Source of the DNA: Pseudomonas soli
Lineage (GTDB): Bacteria; Pseudomonadota; Gammaproteobacteria; Pseudomonadales; Pseudomonadaceae
NCBI RefSeq assembly: GCF_900110655.1
Contig: NZ_FOEQ01000003.1
Coordinates: forward strand, 248,001-312,000
Reading direction: 5' to 3'
DNA: 64,000 nucleotides
Shown piece by piece: positions 8,270 to 18,852 of the stretch. The position numbers were made by a program, and so were the translations under genes. Within the stretch, counting starts at the first letter, position 1; the number at the start of each line of letters is the position of its first letter. A model generated the notes under the pieces. It saw only the letters and a program-made list of their open reading frames with translations. It made no database searches and was not told where the DNA came from.

Positions 8270-10453
8270 TCAGATGGCTTCCAGCTTGGCGTAACCAAGC
8301 ATCAGCCATTTGCTGCCTTCGGAGAAGTTCACCTGCACCCGCGCCTGGGCACCGGAGCCCTCGAAGTTGAGGATCACGCCTTCGCCGAACACCGCATGCT
8401 GCACCCGCTGGCCAAGGCTGAAGGCGGTCTGCGGGATGCTGGCGTTGGCGAACAGGCTGCTCGCGGGCGTCTTCGCGCCGCCGAACGGGCGGCTGACGGT
8501 GTTCGATAGGCGCACTTCCTGCACCAGCCCGGCCGGAATCTCGCGGACGAAACGCGACACCTTGTTGTAGGTTTCGCTGCCGTACAGGCGACGGGTCTCG
8601 GCGTAGGTCATGACCAGCTGGCGCATCGCCCGGGTGATGCCCACGTAGGCCAGGCGCCTTTCTTCTTCGAGGCGGCCGGGTTCTTCGAGGCTCATCTTGT
8701 GCGGGAACAGGCCTTCCTCCATGCCCACCAGGAACACGTAGGGGAACTCCAGGCCCTTGGCGCTGTGCAGGGTCATCAGCTGGATGCTGTCCTCGTGCTC
8801 GTCGGCCTGGGTGTCGCCGGCCTCCAGCGAGGCATGGCCGAGGAACGCCGACAGTGGCGACAGGTCGGCGTCGTCGTCGCTGGTCTCGAAGTTGCGGGCC
8901 GCGCTGACCAGTTCCTCAAGGTTTTCCACCCGGGCCTGGCCTTTCTCGCCCTTTTCTTCCTGGTGGTAGATGATCAGGCCGGACTGTTCGATGACGGTCT
9001 GGGTCATCAGGTGCAGCGGCATGTCCAGCACCTTGGCGGCGAGGTTCTCGAGCAGCTCGATGAAGGCGCCCAGCGCACTGGCGGCGCGGCCCTTGAGGGC
9101 CTTGGCGGCCAGCAGCTGGCACATGGCGTCCCACATCGACAGCTGGCTGTGACGGGCGTGTTCGCGGATGGCCTCGACGGTCTTCTCGCCGATGCCGCGT
9201 GGCGGCACGTTGATCACCCGCTCCAGCGCCGCGTCGTTGCCGCGGCCTTCGAGCAGGCGCAGGTAGGCCATGGCGTTCTTGATCTCGGCGCGTTCGAAGA
9301 AGCGCTGGCCGCCATAGATGCGGTAGGGGATGCGTTCGCGCAGCAGGGCCTCTTCCAGCACCCGCGACTGGGCGTTGGAACGGTAGAGGATGGCGATCTC
9401 GTCGCGAGCGTTGCCCTGCTTGATGAGACTTTCGATGGTCTCGACCACGTAGCGCGCTTCGTCGTGCTCGTTGTACGCGGCGTAGAGCGTGAGCGGTTCG
9501 CCCTCGCCCATGTCGGTCCACAGTTCCTTGCCCAGGCGTCCGCTGTTGTTGGCGATCAGCGCGTTGGCGGCCTTGAGGATGCCGCCGGTGGAACGGTAGT
9601 TCTGCTCCAGGCGAATCAACTCGGCGTCGGGGAAGTCGGCGGTGTACTGGTGGATGTTCTCTATCTTGGCGCCGCGCCAGCCGTAGATCGACTGGTCGTC
9701 GTCACCCACCGCCATCAGGCTGTCGCCACCGGAGGCGAGCAGGCGCAGCCAGGCGTACTGCACGGCGTTGGTGTCCTGGAACTCGTCCACCAGCAGGTGG
9801 CGGAAGCGGCGCTGGTAATGCTTGAGCAGGTCCGGGTGGTCGCGCCACAGGTCGAGGGCGCGCAGCAGCAGCTCGGAGAAGTCGATGACCCCGGCGCGGT
9901 CGCAAGCCTGTTCATAGGCGACATAGATGTCGCGCATGGTGGCCAGGAACAGGTCGCCGCTGGCCTGGATATGCCGTGGGCGCAGGCCCTCGTCCTTCTG
10001 GCCGTTGATGAACCACTGGACCTGGCGTGCCGGCCATTTCTGCTCGTCCAGGCCCATTTCGCGGATCACCCGCTTGACCAGGCGTTGCTGGTCGTCGCTG
10101 TCGAGGATCTGGAAGTTCTGCGCCAGCCCTGCCTCCTGCCAGTGCGCCCGCAACAGGCGGTGGGCCAGGCCGTGGAAAGTGCCGACCCACATGCCGGCCG
10201 GGTTGATGCCCAGCAGTTGCTCGATACGCTGGCGCATTTCCGCCGCGGCCTTGTTGGTGAAGGTCACCGACAGGATCGAGTGCGGCGAGGCCTGCTCGAC
10301 CTGGATCAGCCAGGCGATACGGTGCACCAGCACGCGGGTCTTGCCCGAGCCGGCGCCGGCCAGCACCAGTTGGCGCCCGACGGAGGCCGCCACGGCCTGG
10401 CGCTGGGCGTCGTTGAGGGAGTTCAGCAGGAGGGAGAGGTCGTCATTATGCAT
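8270..10453 (-). CDS. uvrD: DNA helicase II UvrD
   Basis: 727 residues, the normal length. It is a 3'-5' superfamily 1A helicase acting in nucleotide excision repair and methyl-directed mismatch repair. Motif I AGAGSGKT is at about 31-38. Also present are motif Ia TFTNKAA, motif II VDEFQDTN, motif III GDDDQSIYGWRGA, motif IV QNYRST, motif V TLHSAKGLEF and motif VI YVGITRA. The C-terminal UvrD tail (residues about 660-727, ending VQVNFSEGSKWLMLGYAKLEAI) distinguishes it from Rep. No clear LexA box (CTG-N10-CAG) is seen in the 238 bp upstream. Confidence 0.97.
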   Translation of the reverse strand: MHNDDLSLLLNSLNDAQRQAVAASVGRQLVLAGAGSGKTRVLVHRIAWLIQVEQASPHSILSVTFTNKAAAEMRQRIEQLLGINPAGMWVGTFHGLAHRLLRAHWQEAGLAQNFQILDSDDQQRLVKRVIREMGLDEQKWPARQVQWFINGQKDEGLRPRHIQASGDLFLATMRDIYVAYEQACDRAGVIDFSELLLRALDLWRDHPDLLKHYQRRFRHLLVDEFQDTNAVQYAWLRLLASGGDSLMAVGDDDQSIYGWRGAKIENIHQYTADFPDAELIRLEQNYRSTGGILKAANALIANNSGRLGKELWTDMGEGEPLTLYAAYNEHDEARYVVETIESLIKQGNARDEIAILYRSNAQSRVLEEALLRERIPYRIYGGQRFFERAEIKNAMAYLRLLEGRGNDAALERVINVPPRGIGEKTVEAIREHARHSQLSMWDAMCQLLAAKALKGRAASALGAFIELLENLAAKVLDMPLHLMTQTVIEQSGLIIYHQEEKGEKGQARVENLEELVSAARNFETSDDDADLSPLSAFLGHASLEAGDTQADEHEDSIQLMTLHSAKGLEFPYVFLVGMEEGLFPHKMSLEEPGRLEEERRLAYVGITRAMRQLVMTYAETRRLYGSETYNKVSRFVREIPAGLVQEVRLSNTVSRPFGGAKTPASSLFANASIPQTAFSLGQRVQHAVFGEGVILNFEGSGAQARVQVNFSEGSKWLMLGYAKLEAI

Positions 10454-10532
10454 GCGGGCATTCTATGGCCGCGCGCAGGCAGGGGCAAACGCCCGCGCTG
10501 CAAATCACCGCACAGGCCATCTACCGTTCATC

Positions 10533-10550
10533 GGCGCTGCTGGCAGCGCC
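10533..10550. repeat. Perfect hairpin between uvrD and the GGDEF/EAL gene
   Basis: GGCGCTGC-TG-GCAGCGCC, 8-bp arms, with no T tract. It lies in the 238-bp divergent intergenic region 10454-10691. That region also has a wider inverted repeat, GTCAGACC (10564-10571) and GGTCTGAC (10615-10622). Role unknown; could be an operator or part of the leader of the + strand gene. Confidence 0.5.
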
Positions 10551-10691
10551 GCGTGGTTGAGCGGTCAGACCTGGACGGACGAGACATTTTCCAAATCATG
10601 ACGTAGAGCAGTTTGGTCTGACGCGACGCTTGTGTATTCTCCCTGCACATTTGTGGTCAGCCATAACAAGAACTCAAAAGAATCCAGCCAT

Positions 10692-13568
10692 ATGACCCAG
10701 GATTGCATGGCGATCGGAGCATCGCCGGAGACGACACGGAGCGTTCGCAGGCAATTCGCCACCCAGCTGTCGATCGAGCGGACTCGCCTGCTGTACCAGG
10801 GCTCTCTGCTGCCCACCCTGTTCATGCTGCTCAACGGCCTGCTCAGCGCCTGGCTGCTGTGGAGCCCTGGGCGCTATCTGCTGGTTGGTGTGTGGATGGC
10901 CTGGCTGCTGGCACTGGTGGTGCTGCGGGTGATCCAGGTGGCGGCCTTCGAATCGGCGACACCGGTTCGCCAGGCCAAGCCAGCCTGGCGGAGGATGTTC
11001 CTGCTCGGTTCGGCGTTCAGCGGCCTGACCTTGGCCAGTGCGGTGATCGCCCTGGCGCCGGCGGACAACTTCGTGCAGCAGGCCTGGGTATTCGGCCTGC
11101 TCGGGGCAGCGGCGTTGTCGGCCAGTGTCGCCTACGCGGTCAGCCTGCCGGCGTTTCTCAGCTTCGCGGTGCCGTGCCTGCTGCCGCCGATCGCGTTTCT
11201 CTTCGTCTATGACGCCGGGCACCAGCGTGGCTGGGGCTGGCTGGGGCTGATCCTGCTGGTAGCGCTGATGGTGGTGGCCTGGCAGGTCAATCGCCTGATC
11301 GAGCGTGGCTTGCTGCGCCGCTTCCAGAACCAGGCGCTGATCGAGCATCTGCAGTGCGCCCAGCGCCACAGCGAGGGCCTGAACCGCAAGCTCAGCGCCG
11401 AAATCGCCCAGCGCCGTCAGGCCGAGGACGACCTGCGCCAGGCCCATGCCGGCCTTGAACAGCGCGTGGCCGAACGTAGCCATGAGCTGGACCAGGCCAA
11501 CCAGGCCCTGAGCAAGAGCGAGCAGCGCCTGGCCCTGGCCCTGCAGGCCAGCGAGCTGGGGCTGTGGGACTGGAACCTGGAGACCGACGAAGTCCATCAC
11601 ACACAACTGCATGCCCTGTTCGGCCTCGATGCCGACCAGGTGCGTTCGGTACGCGCCGACCTCAAGCCGCGGCTGCACCCCGATGATTTGCCGGTGCTGC
11701 GGCGCACGCTGGTCGAACATCTCAAGGGGCGCACCGAGGACTACCGGGTCGAGTACCGGGTGCGTCACGCCCAAGGCCACTGGTGCTGGATCGAGGACCG
11801 TGGGCGGGCGGTGGAATCCGATGCCCAGGGCAAGGTCCTGCGCATGCTGGGCACCCGCCGTGACATCACCGCACAGAAGGAGCAGGAGGAGCAGCAGCGG
11901 CTCGCCGCGACGGTGTTCGAGGCAGCCAGCGAGGGGATCGCCATTCTCGATGCCGACTTCCAGCTGCTGGCGGTCAACCAGGCTTTCTGCGATGTCACCG
12001 GCTACGGCCGGGCCGAGTTGATCGCCCGCAACGCCCTGGAGCTACCCTGCAGCCGCGACGCCCGGCGCCACAGCCAGGCCATCGACCAGGCGCTGGACCA
12101 GCAGGGGCGCTGGCAGGGTGAGTTGGTCGAGGCGCGCAAGAGCGGCGAGCTCTATCCCCAATGGTTGCAGCTCAACAGCGTGAGCGATGTGCGGGGGCGT
12201 ATCGTCAATATCGTCGGCTTCTTCACCGACCTGTCGGCGCGCCGCGAATCCGAGGAGCGCCTGCGCTATCTGGCGCACTACGATGACCTCACCGGCCTTG
12301 CCAACCGTGCGCTGTTCCGCCTGCGTCTGCACGAGGCGGCGCAACGCATGCGTCTGAATGGCCGCAGCCTGGCGCTGCTGCATGTTGACCTGGACCGCTT
12401 CAAGCTGCTCAACGAGAGCCTGGGTCATGAGCTGGCCGACCAGTTGCTGAAGAAGATGGCCCAGCGCCTGGCCAACGCGGTGCCCGAAGCCGATACCGTG
12501 GCGCGCCTATCCGGCGACGAGTTCGCGGTGCTGTTCGACGGCTATACCAACTTATCCAGCCTGGTGCGCGTCACTACCCGGTTGCTGGACAAACTGCGAG
12601 TGCCCCAGCGTGTGGGCGGGCACGAGGTGGTGATCAGCGCCTCGGTGGGTATCAGCCTGCTGTCCGATGCCAGCCTGGACCTCAATGCCCTGGTAAGCCA
12701 GGCCGACATGGCCAAGCAGCATGCCAAGCATCTGGGCGGCGACAGCTTCCAGTTCTATACCGAGAGCCTGCGTGCCAGCACCCTTGAGCGCCTGCAGCTG
12801 GAGAATCAGTTGCGCAAGGCCATAGACGAAGGCCAGCTGCTGGTCTACTACCAGCCCAAGCTGTGCCTGCGCACCGGTCAGTTGCACGCGGCCGAGGCCT
12901 TGGTACGCTGGCAGCACCCGCAATGGGGCATGGTGCCACCCAGCGAGTTCATTGGCCTGGCGGAGGAAACCGGATTGATCGCGCCCATGGGCGAGTTCGT
13001 GCTGCGCCAGGCCTGTTGGCAAGCCTGCGAGTGGTTGCGCCAGGGCCTGGAGGTGCGTGTTTCGGTCAACCTGTCGGTGTACCAGTTGCGCCAGGGCAAG
13101 CTGGTCAGCCTGGTGCGCCAGGTCCTGCAGGAGTCCGGCCTGGCGCCGCACCTGCTGGAGCTGGAACTGACCGAAAGCCAGTTGCTGGACAGTGTCGAGC
13201 ACATCATCGCCACCTTCGAGCAGCTACACGCGCTGGGGGTTAAGCTGGCCATCGACGATTTCGGCACTGGCTACTCGTCACTGAGCTACCTCAAGCGCTT
13301 CCCGGTCGACTACGTAAAGATCGACCAGGCGTTCATCCGCGGGCTGCTTGAAGGCACGCAAGATGCGGCCATTACCCGGGCGATCATCGCCATGGCGCAG
13401 AGCCTGCAATTGAAGGTGGTGGCCGAAGGGGTGGAAACCCGTGAACAGTTGCAGTTCCTGCGCGAGCACGGCTGTGACGAGGTGCAGGGCTACCTGATCA
13501 GCCGGCCGGTCGATGCCGCGTCGTTCAAAGCGCTGCTAGGGCTTTCGACCGCCGACCTGTTGGGCTAG
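10692..13568 (+). CDS. Membrane-bound PAS-GGDEF-EAL cyclic-di-GMP protein
   Basis: 958 residues from MTQDCMAIG; an upstream in-frame ATG at 10632 is possible, and no strong ribosome-binding site decides. Order: about six hydrophobic segments (about 40-205), a coiled coil (about 215-290), a PAS/PAC (about 285-405), a second PAS (about 410-525), GGDEF (about 535-700) and EAL (about 715-950). The GGDEF signature reads SGDEF (607-611) and no RxxD inhibitory site precedes it. The EAL motif is intact (735-737), as are ELTESQLL, DDFGTGYSSL and VKIDQAFI. It probably hydrolyses c-di-GMP, with the GGDEF half possibly regulatory. The stop shares the palindrome CTAG with the convergent zwf stop. Confidence 0.92.
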   Translation: MTQDCMAIGASPETTRSVRRQFATQLSIERTRLLYQGSLLPTLFMLLNGLLSAWLLWSPGRYLLVGVWMAWLLALVVLRVIQVAAFESATPVRQAKPAWRRMFLLGSAFSGLTLASAVIALAPADNFVQQAWVFGLLGAAALSASVAYAVSLPAFLSFAVPCLLPPIAFLFVYDAGHQRGWGWLGLILLVALMVVAWQVNRLIERGLLRRFQNQALIEHLQCAQRHSEGLNRKLSAEIAQRRQAEDDLRQAHAGLEQRVAERSHELDQANQALSKSEQRLALALQASELGLWDWNLETDEVHHTQLHALFGLDADQVRSVRADLKPRLHPDDLPVLRRTLVEHLKGRTEDYRVEYRVRHAQGHWCWIEDRGRAVESDAQGKVLRMLGTRRDITAQKEQEEQQRLAATVFEAASEGIAILDADFQLLAVNQAFCDVTGYGRAELIARNALELPCSRDARRHSQAIDQALDQQGRWQGELVEARKSGELYPQWLQLNSVSDVRGRIVNIVGFFTDLSARRESEERLRYLAHYDDLTGLANRALFRLRLHEAAQRMRLNGRSLALLHVDLDRFKLLNESLGHELADQLLKKMAQRLANAVPEADTVARLSGDEFAVLFDGYTNLSSLVRVTTRLLDKLRVPQRVGGHEVVISASVGISLLSDASLDLNALVSQADMAKQHAKHLGGDSFQFYTESLRASTLERLQLENQLRKAIDEGQLLVYYQPKLCLRTGQLHAAEALVRWQHPQWGMVPPSEFIGLAEETGLIAPMGEFVLRQACWQACEWLRQGLEVRVSVNLSVYQLRQGKLVSLVRQVLQESGLAPHLLELELTESQLLDSVEHIIATFEQLHALGVKLAIDDFGTGYSSLSYLKRFPVDYVKIDQAFIRGLLEGTQDAAITRAIIAMAQSLQLKVVAEGVETREQLQFLREHGCDEVQGYLISRPVDAASFKALLGLSTADLLG

Positions 13569-15007
13569 GCGTGCCAGGCCTGGCCCTGGCGCGCCAACAG
13601 GCTGTTGGCCTGTTCCGGGCCATTGCTGCCGGCGGGGTAAGGGCGCGGCGCCTGGAAGTGCTCCTCCCAGCCCTGCAGGATCGGGTCGATCCAGGCCCAC
13701 GCGGCCTCGACCTCGTCGCGGCGCATGAACAGCGTCGAATCGCCTTCGAGTACATCCAGCAACAGCCGTTCGTAGGCCTCCCAGCGGCGGGTCTGGGCGA
13801 AGGCCTGGGCCAGGTTGAGGTCCAGCTCGACCGGCGCCAGGCGCATGCCTTTGCCCGGGCTCTTGGTCATCATGCGCAAGCTGATGTGCTCATCCGGTTG
13901 TAGCTGGATCAGCAGCTGGTTGACCTGGCCGCCGCTGAACAGCTCGTGCGGCACGGGCTTGAACTGGATGACGATCTGCGACGAGCGCCGCGCCATGCGC
14001 TTGCCGGTACGCAGGTAGAACGGCACGCCGGCCCAGCGCCAGTTGTCGATGTGCGCCTGGACCGCGACGAAGGTTTCGGTGTCGCTGTCGTTGTCCACGT
14101 CCTTCTCGAAATAGTAGGCCGGCACTTCCTGGCCGCCGATCTTGCCGGCGCCGTATTGGCCGCGCACGGTCTTGTCCTGGACGTCCTGGCCGGTGATGGG
14201 CTTGAGGGCGCGGAGGATCTTCACCTTCTCGTCGCGTACCGCTTCGGCCTCGAACTGCGAGGGGGGCTCCATGGCCACCAGGCAGAGCAGTTGCAGCAGG
14301 TGGTTCTGCAGCATGTCGCGGGTAGCGCCGGCACGGTCGTAGTAGGCGCCGCGGTTTTCCACGCCGAGGGTTTCACAGACGCTGATCTGCACATGGTCGA
14401 CCTGGCCGTTGCGCCATACCGGCTCGAGCAAGGCGTTGGCAAAGCGCAGGGCCATGAGGTTCTGCACGGTTTCCTTGCCCAGGTAGTGGTCGATGCGAAA
14501 GACCTGGGACTCGTCGAACACCGCGCCGATCGCTTCGTTGATCGCGGTGGCCGACTCAAGCGAGTGGCCGATGGGCTTTTCCAGCACGATGCGCGCTTCG
14601 CTGTCGGCCAGGCCGGCGATGCGCAGGTGAGTGGCGATCGGCACGAACAGCTTGGGCGCGGTGGCCAGGTAGAAGATCCGCGTCAGGCCGCCGGGCTCAC
14701 CCAGGTAGCGGGCCAGGCGGCCGAAGTCAGCGCTCTGCGCCGCGTCCATGGGGAAGTAGTCGAGCCGCGCCGAAAAGCGCTGCCAGACGTCTTCGTCGAA
14801 GTCCTGGCGGGCGACCTGCGCCCGGCAATGGCGCTCGGCAAGCTTGACGTAGTCGTTGCGCGGCAGGTTGCGTCGGGCCAGGGCGATAATCCGCACGGCG
14901 GTGTGCAGGCGGGATTCGCGATACAGGTGGTAGAGCGCCGGGAGCAGTTTGTGCAGGGCCAGGTCGCCCGTGCCGCCGAAGACCAGGATGTCGCAAGGAA
15001 TCGTCAA
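13565..15007 (-). CDS. zwf: Glucose-6-phosphate dehydrogenase
   Basis: 480 residues when started at the TTG at 15007, which has GGAG 9 nt upstream. A GTG at 15022 would add MESGG but has no ribosome-binding site. The enzyme oxidises glucose-6-phosphate to 6-phosphogluconolactone with NAD(P)+, feeding the Entner-Doudoroff and pentose phosphate routes. The nucleotide-binding loop is FGGTGDLALHKLLPAL near the N-terminus, and the catalytic signature is RIDHYLGKETVQN. P. putida carries several zwf paralogues; this copy has no pgl or eda next to it and pairs with a HexR-like regulator. Confidence 0.95.
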   Translation of the reverse strand: MTIPCDILVFGGTGDLALHKLLPALYHLYRESRLHTAVRIIALARRNLPRNDYVKLAERHCRAQVARQDFDEDVWQRFSARLDYFPMDAAQSADFGRLARYLGEPGGLTRIFYLATAPKLFVPIATHLRIAGLADSEARIVLEKPIGHSLESATAINEAIGAVFDESQVFRIDHYLGKETVQNLMALRFANALLEPVWRNGQVDHVQISVCETLGVENRGAYYDRAGATRDMLQNHLLQLLCLVAMEPPSQFEAEAVRDEKVKILRALKPITGQDVQDKTVRGQYGAGKIGGQEVPAYYFEKDVDNDSDTETFVAVQAHIDNWRWAGVPFYLRTGKRMARRSSQIVIQFKPVPHELFSGGQVNQLLIQLQPDEHISLRMMTKSPGKGMRLAPVELDLNLAQAFAQTRRWEAYERLLLDVLEGDSTLFMRRDEVEAAWAWIDPILQGWEEHFQAPRPYPAGSNGPEQANSLLARQGQAWHA

Positions 15008-15051
15008 ACCACCACTCTCCACGTTCGATTAGCTGGGCGGGTTGGCAAGCA

Positions 15052-15066
15052 TGTAGTATAACTACA
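15052..15066. promoter_or_regulatory. Candidate HexR/RpiR-type operator between zwf and rpiR-like gene
   Basis: TGTAGT-ATA-ACTACA is a near-perfect palindrome in the 103-bp divergent region; a further half-site CTACA follows at 15073-15077. On the minus strand it contains TATACT and on the plus strand TATAAC, so it can overlap -10 elements of both promoters. It resembles the TTGT-N7/8-ACAA pattern reported for HexR. Binding is inferred. Confidence 0.65.
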
Positions 15067-15110
15067 AGAAAGCTACATCCCGGCACGCCGATCATAACCG
15101 AGTCCAGCCC

Positions 15111-15977
15111 GTGAATCTGTTGCAACATATCGACCAATCGCGGCACCTGCTGCGCAAATCGGAACTCAAAGTGGCCGACCATGTGCTGCTCGATCCGGCT
15201 GCCGTCATGCACAGCTCCATGGCCGATCTGGCGCACAGCGTGGGTATCAGCGAACCGACCATCGTGCGCTTCTGCCGGGCGATCGGTTGCTCGGGCTTCC
15301 AGGATCTCAAGCTCAAGCTGGCGCAAAGCCTGGCTGCCGGTGCCAGCTTCGGTCAATTTGCCATCCATGAAGACGACTCGGTCGCCGACTACAGCCTGAA
15401 AATCTTCGACACCACCCTGCATACCTTGATGGAAGTACGCGAGCACCTCGACCCGCAAGCCTTGCAGCAGGCGGTGACGGCCATGGCCCAGGCCCAGCGC
15501 GTGGAGTTCTATGGTTTTGGCGCCTCGGGCGCGGTCGCGGCGGATGCGCAGCACAAGTTCTTCCGCCTGCTGCTCAGCGCGGCGGCCTATTCCGATCCGC
15601 ACATGCAGGCAATGTCGGCTGTCACGCTCAAGCCGGGCGATGTGGCGGTGTGCATTTCCCAGTCGGGTCGCTCGAAGGACCTGCTGATCACCGCCAACCT
15701 GGTGCGCGAGAGCGGTGCCAACCTGATCACCCTGTGCCCGAGCCAGACACCGCTGGCCGAGCTGTCGACGGTCAACCTGGCCATCGACGTACATGAGGAC
15801 ACCGAAATCTACACGCCGCTGACCTCGCGCATCGCCCACTTAGTTGTGATCGACGTGCTGGCCATGGGCGTGGCAATGGCCCGCGGGCCGAGCCTGGTCA
15901 ACCACCTCAAGAGCGTGAAGCGCAGCTTGCGCAGCCTGCGCCTGTCGCCCAAGTCGATCAAGGCGACCGACGACTGA
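15111..15977 (+). CDS. HexR-like RpiR-family transcriptional regulator
   Basis: 288 residues from a GTG. The N-terminal helix-turn-helix (1-77) reads HSVGISEPTIVRFCRAIGCSG, very close to HexR. The SIS sugar-phosphate-binding domain (about 120-260) has GFGASGAVAADAQHKFFRL and CISQSGRSKDLL. HexR represses Entner-Doudoroff genes and is released by 2-keto-3-deoxy-6-phosphogluconate. As the canonical hexR of P. putida sits beside zwf-pgl-eda, this is probably a paralogue controlling the divergent zwf and itself through the palindrome at 15052. Ligand unknown. Confidence 0.88.
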   Translation: MNLLQHIDQSRHLLRKSELKVADHVLLDPAAVMHSSMADLAHSVGISEPTIVRFCRAIGCSGFQDLKLKLAQSLAAGASFGQFAIHEDDSVADYSLKIFDTTLHTLMEVREHLDPQALQQAVTAMAQAQRVEFYGFGASGAVAADAQHKFFRLLLSAAAYSDPHMQAMSAVTLKPGDVAVCISQSGRSKDLLITANLVRESGANLITLCPSQTPLAELSTVNLAIDVHEDTEIYTPLTSRIAHLVVIDVLAMGVAMARGPSLVNHLKSVKRSLRSLRLSPKSIKATDD

Positions 15978-15992
15978 TTCAAGGCTGTGCTC

Positions 15993-16022
15993 GCATGGGG
16001 GCGGGCTGGCCCGCGCCCATGC
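15993..16022 (+). terminator. Long hairpin downstream of the RpiR-family gene
   Basis: Arms GCATGGG-G-GCGGGC and GCCCGC-G-CCCATGC separated by TG, starting 16 nt after the stop codon. The stem is very strong but only AGGTTTC follows, so it is either a weak terminator or a repeat-derived 3' end. Confidence 0.55.
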
Positions 16023-16113
16023 AGGTTTCATCATTTCGTCACCAATCCACCGCCAAACCGTAAACCACTGAGGCCAGTCTGAAACTCCCCGCATCCTTTC
16101 TGGGAGACAGGCA

Positions 16114-16332
16114 ATGGCACGTGATCACGACGGTGTGTACCAACCCAACGCCAAGGCTCGCAAGCAGCAGGAAAAGGATCAGCGCCGCATGGAGTACCGC
16201 CGCGCGATCGAATGCTACTGCGACCAACGCCAGTTGCTGCGCGAACTGGCCGACTACCCCGACCTGCAGGACCTCACGGTGTGGCAGGTATCGGCGGCAA
16301 CTTCCCCGAGAAACGCTCAACAAGCCCGCTGA
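16114..16332 (+). CDS. Small conserved hypothetical protein, charged
   Basis: 72 residues, no signal peptide: the first half is highly charged and helical (KARKQQEKDQRRMEYRRAIE), followed by two cysteine/leucine-containing turns and a disordered tail. The start has GGGAG 12 nt upstream. I do not recognise a function; it could be related to the small PA3496-type pseudomonad proteins, but this is uncertain. Its last 59 nt overlap the 3' end of pycR on the other strand, so the two transcripts converge and could pair. Confidence 0.65.
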   Translation: MARDHDGVYQPNAKARKQQEKDQRRMEYRRAIECYCDQRQLLRELADYPDLQDLTVWQVSAATSPRNAQQAR

Positions 16333-17236
16333 TCATTGCACGTTCGCTGCGGATGAACGCTTGAAACGCCAGGGCCACCGGCGATTGCCGCTTGCTCCGG
16401 GACTGCACCAGGCACCAGCTGCGGTACAACGGCAGTTCTTCCACCGGCAACTCCCTGAGCATGCCGGTGGCCAGTTCCATGTTGACCGCATGACGGGTCA
16501 GCAGGGCGATGCCCAGCCCGGCCACCACGCATTCGCGCTGGGCATCGGTGGAGGCCACCTCGAGGGTCTGGGTGAAATGCACGCGCTTGTCCTTGAAAAA
16601 CTCCTCGCAGGCCTTGCGGGTGCCAGAACCCTGTTCACGGACCAGCAAGGTGTGCGGTTCGAGATCCTGCAGGCGCAGGCTGTCCGGCTTGCACAACGGG
16701 TGTTGCGGCGGTGCCACGGCGATGATCGGGTTGTTCAGGAAGGGCAGGAACTCGAGGCCCATGTCCTGGGGCACCATGGACATGATGACCAGGTCGTCGC
16801 GGTTGTCCGACAGGCGCCTGATCGCCTGGGCACGGTTGACCACCGTCAAGGTGAGGTTGACCTCCGGGTGGCGCTGCTTGAAGGCGGCGAACAGGTGTGG
16901 CACGAAGTACTTGGCGCTGGATTCGATCGCCAGTTTCAGCTGCCCCTGCAGTGAGCCCTGCATGTCCGACAGCTGCATATCGAGGTTTTCCAGGCGCCCG
17001 AAGATATCCCGGCTGGCGCGTTGCAGCGCTTCGGCGGCCTCGGTCAGGTAGAGCTTCTTGCCGACATACTCGAACAGCGGCTGGCCAACCAGCTCCTCGA
17101 GCTGGCGGATCTGTAGACTAACGGCGGGTTGCGTCAGCGCCATCTCTTCGGCCGCCCGGCTGTAGGAGCGCAAATCACACACTTCGTTGAAGACCTGCAG
17201 CTGACGTAAAGTCATACGCATCAATGACTTGCGCAT
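16274..17236 (-). CDS. pycR: LysR-type regulator PycR
   Basis: 320 residues from MRKSLMRMTLRQ; starts at the second or third Met are possible. The winged helix-turn-helix is at about 10-65 (YSRAAEEMALTQPAVSLQIRQLEELVGQPLF), and a CbbR-like effector domain follows. It is divergent from pycA with 189 bp between them, the arrangement known for P. aeruginosa PycR, which activates pyruvate carboxylase genes. Two inverted repeats in the intergenic region are candidate binding sites. Confidence 0.88.
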   Translation of the reverse strand: MRKSLMRMTLRQLQVFNEVCDLRSYSRAAEEMALTQPAVSLQIRQLEELVGQPLFEYVGKKLYLTEAAEALQRASRDIFGRLENLDMQLSDMQGSLQGQLKLAIESSAKYFVPHLFAAFKQRHPEVNLTLTVVNRAQAIRRLSDNRDDLVIMSMVPQDMGLEFLPFLNNPIIAVAPPQHPLCKPDSLRLQDLEPHTLLVREQGSGTRKACEEFFKDKRVHFTQTLEVASTDAQRECVVAGLGIALLTRHAVNMELATGMLRELPVEELPLYRSWCLVQSRSKRQSPVALAFQAFIRSERAMISGLVERFSGKLPPIPATP

Positions 17237-17273
17237 TTTTTGCGGTGCTCCGGCAAAACCTTGTTACCCAACT

Positions 17274-17318
17274 ATAAGCTTTTGCTTATGCTGCCTCTAA
17301 CAAATATTGATTTTTGTT
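17274..17318. promoter_or_regulatory. Candidate PycR operator region
   Basis: Two inverted repeats lie 9 nt apart in the pycR-pycA intergenic region. The first is ATAAGC-TTTT-GCTTAT (17274-17289). The second is AACAAA-N8-TTTGTT (17299-17318). LysR regulators usually bind two such sites around the promoter of the divergent target. Neither shows a perfect T-N11-A core, so the assignment is inferred from position. Confidence 0.55.
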
Positions 17319-17425
17319 TATCGACCTTCAGCGCTAGGGTGGATATGCGACTGGCCAGCGACGTTTGGTCACGCGCCGACCGGTAGAACCGGATCGTCTG
17401 TTCCTACGGCTTTGGGAAGACTCCA

Positions 17426-18841
<1,416 letters not shown>

Positions 18842-18852
18842 GGAACCGAATA

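Noticed and set aside
8699..10606. Open frame of over 600 codons antisense to uvrD
   Set aside because: Shadow of a clear helicase gene; the translation has no recognisable domain and no ribosome-binding site.
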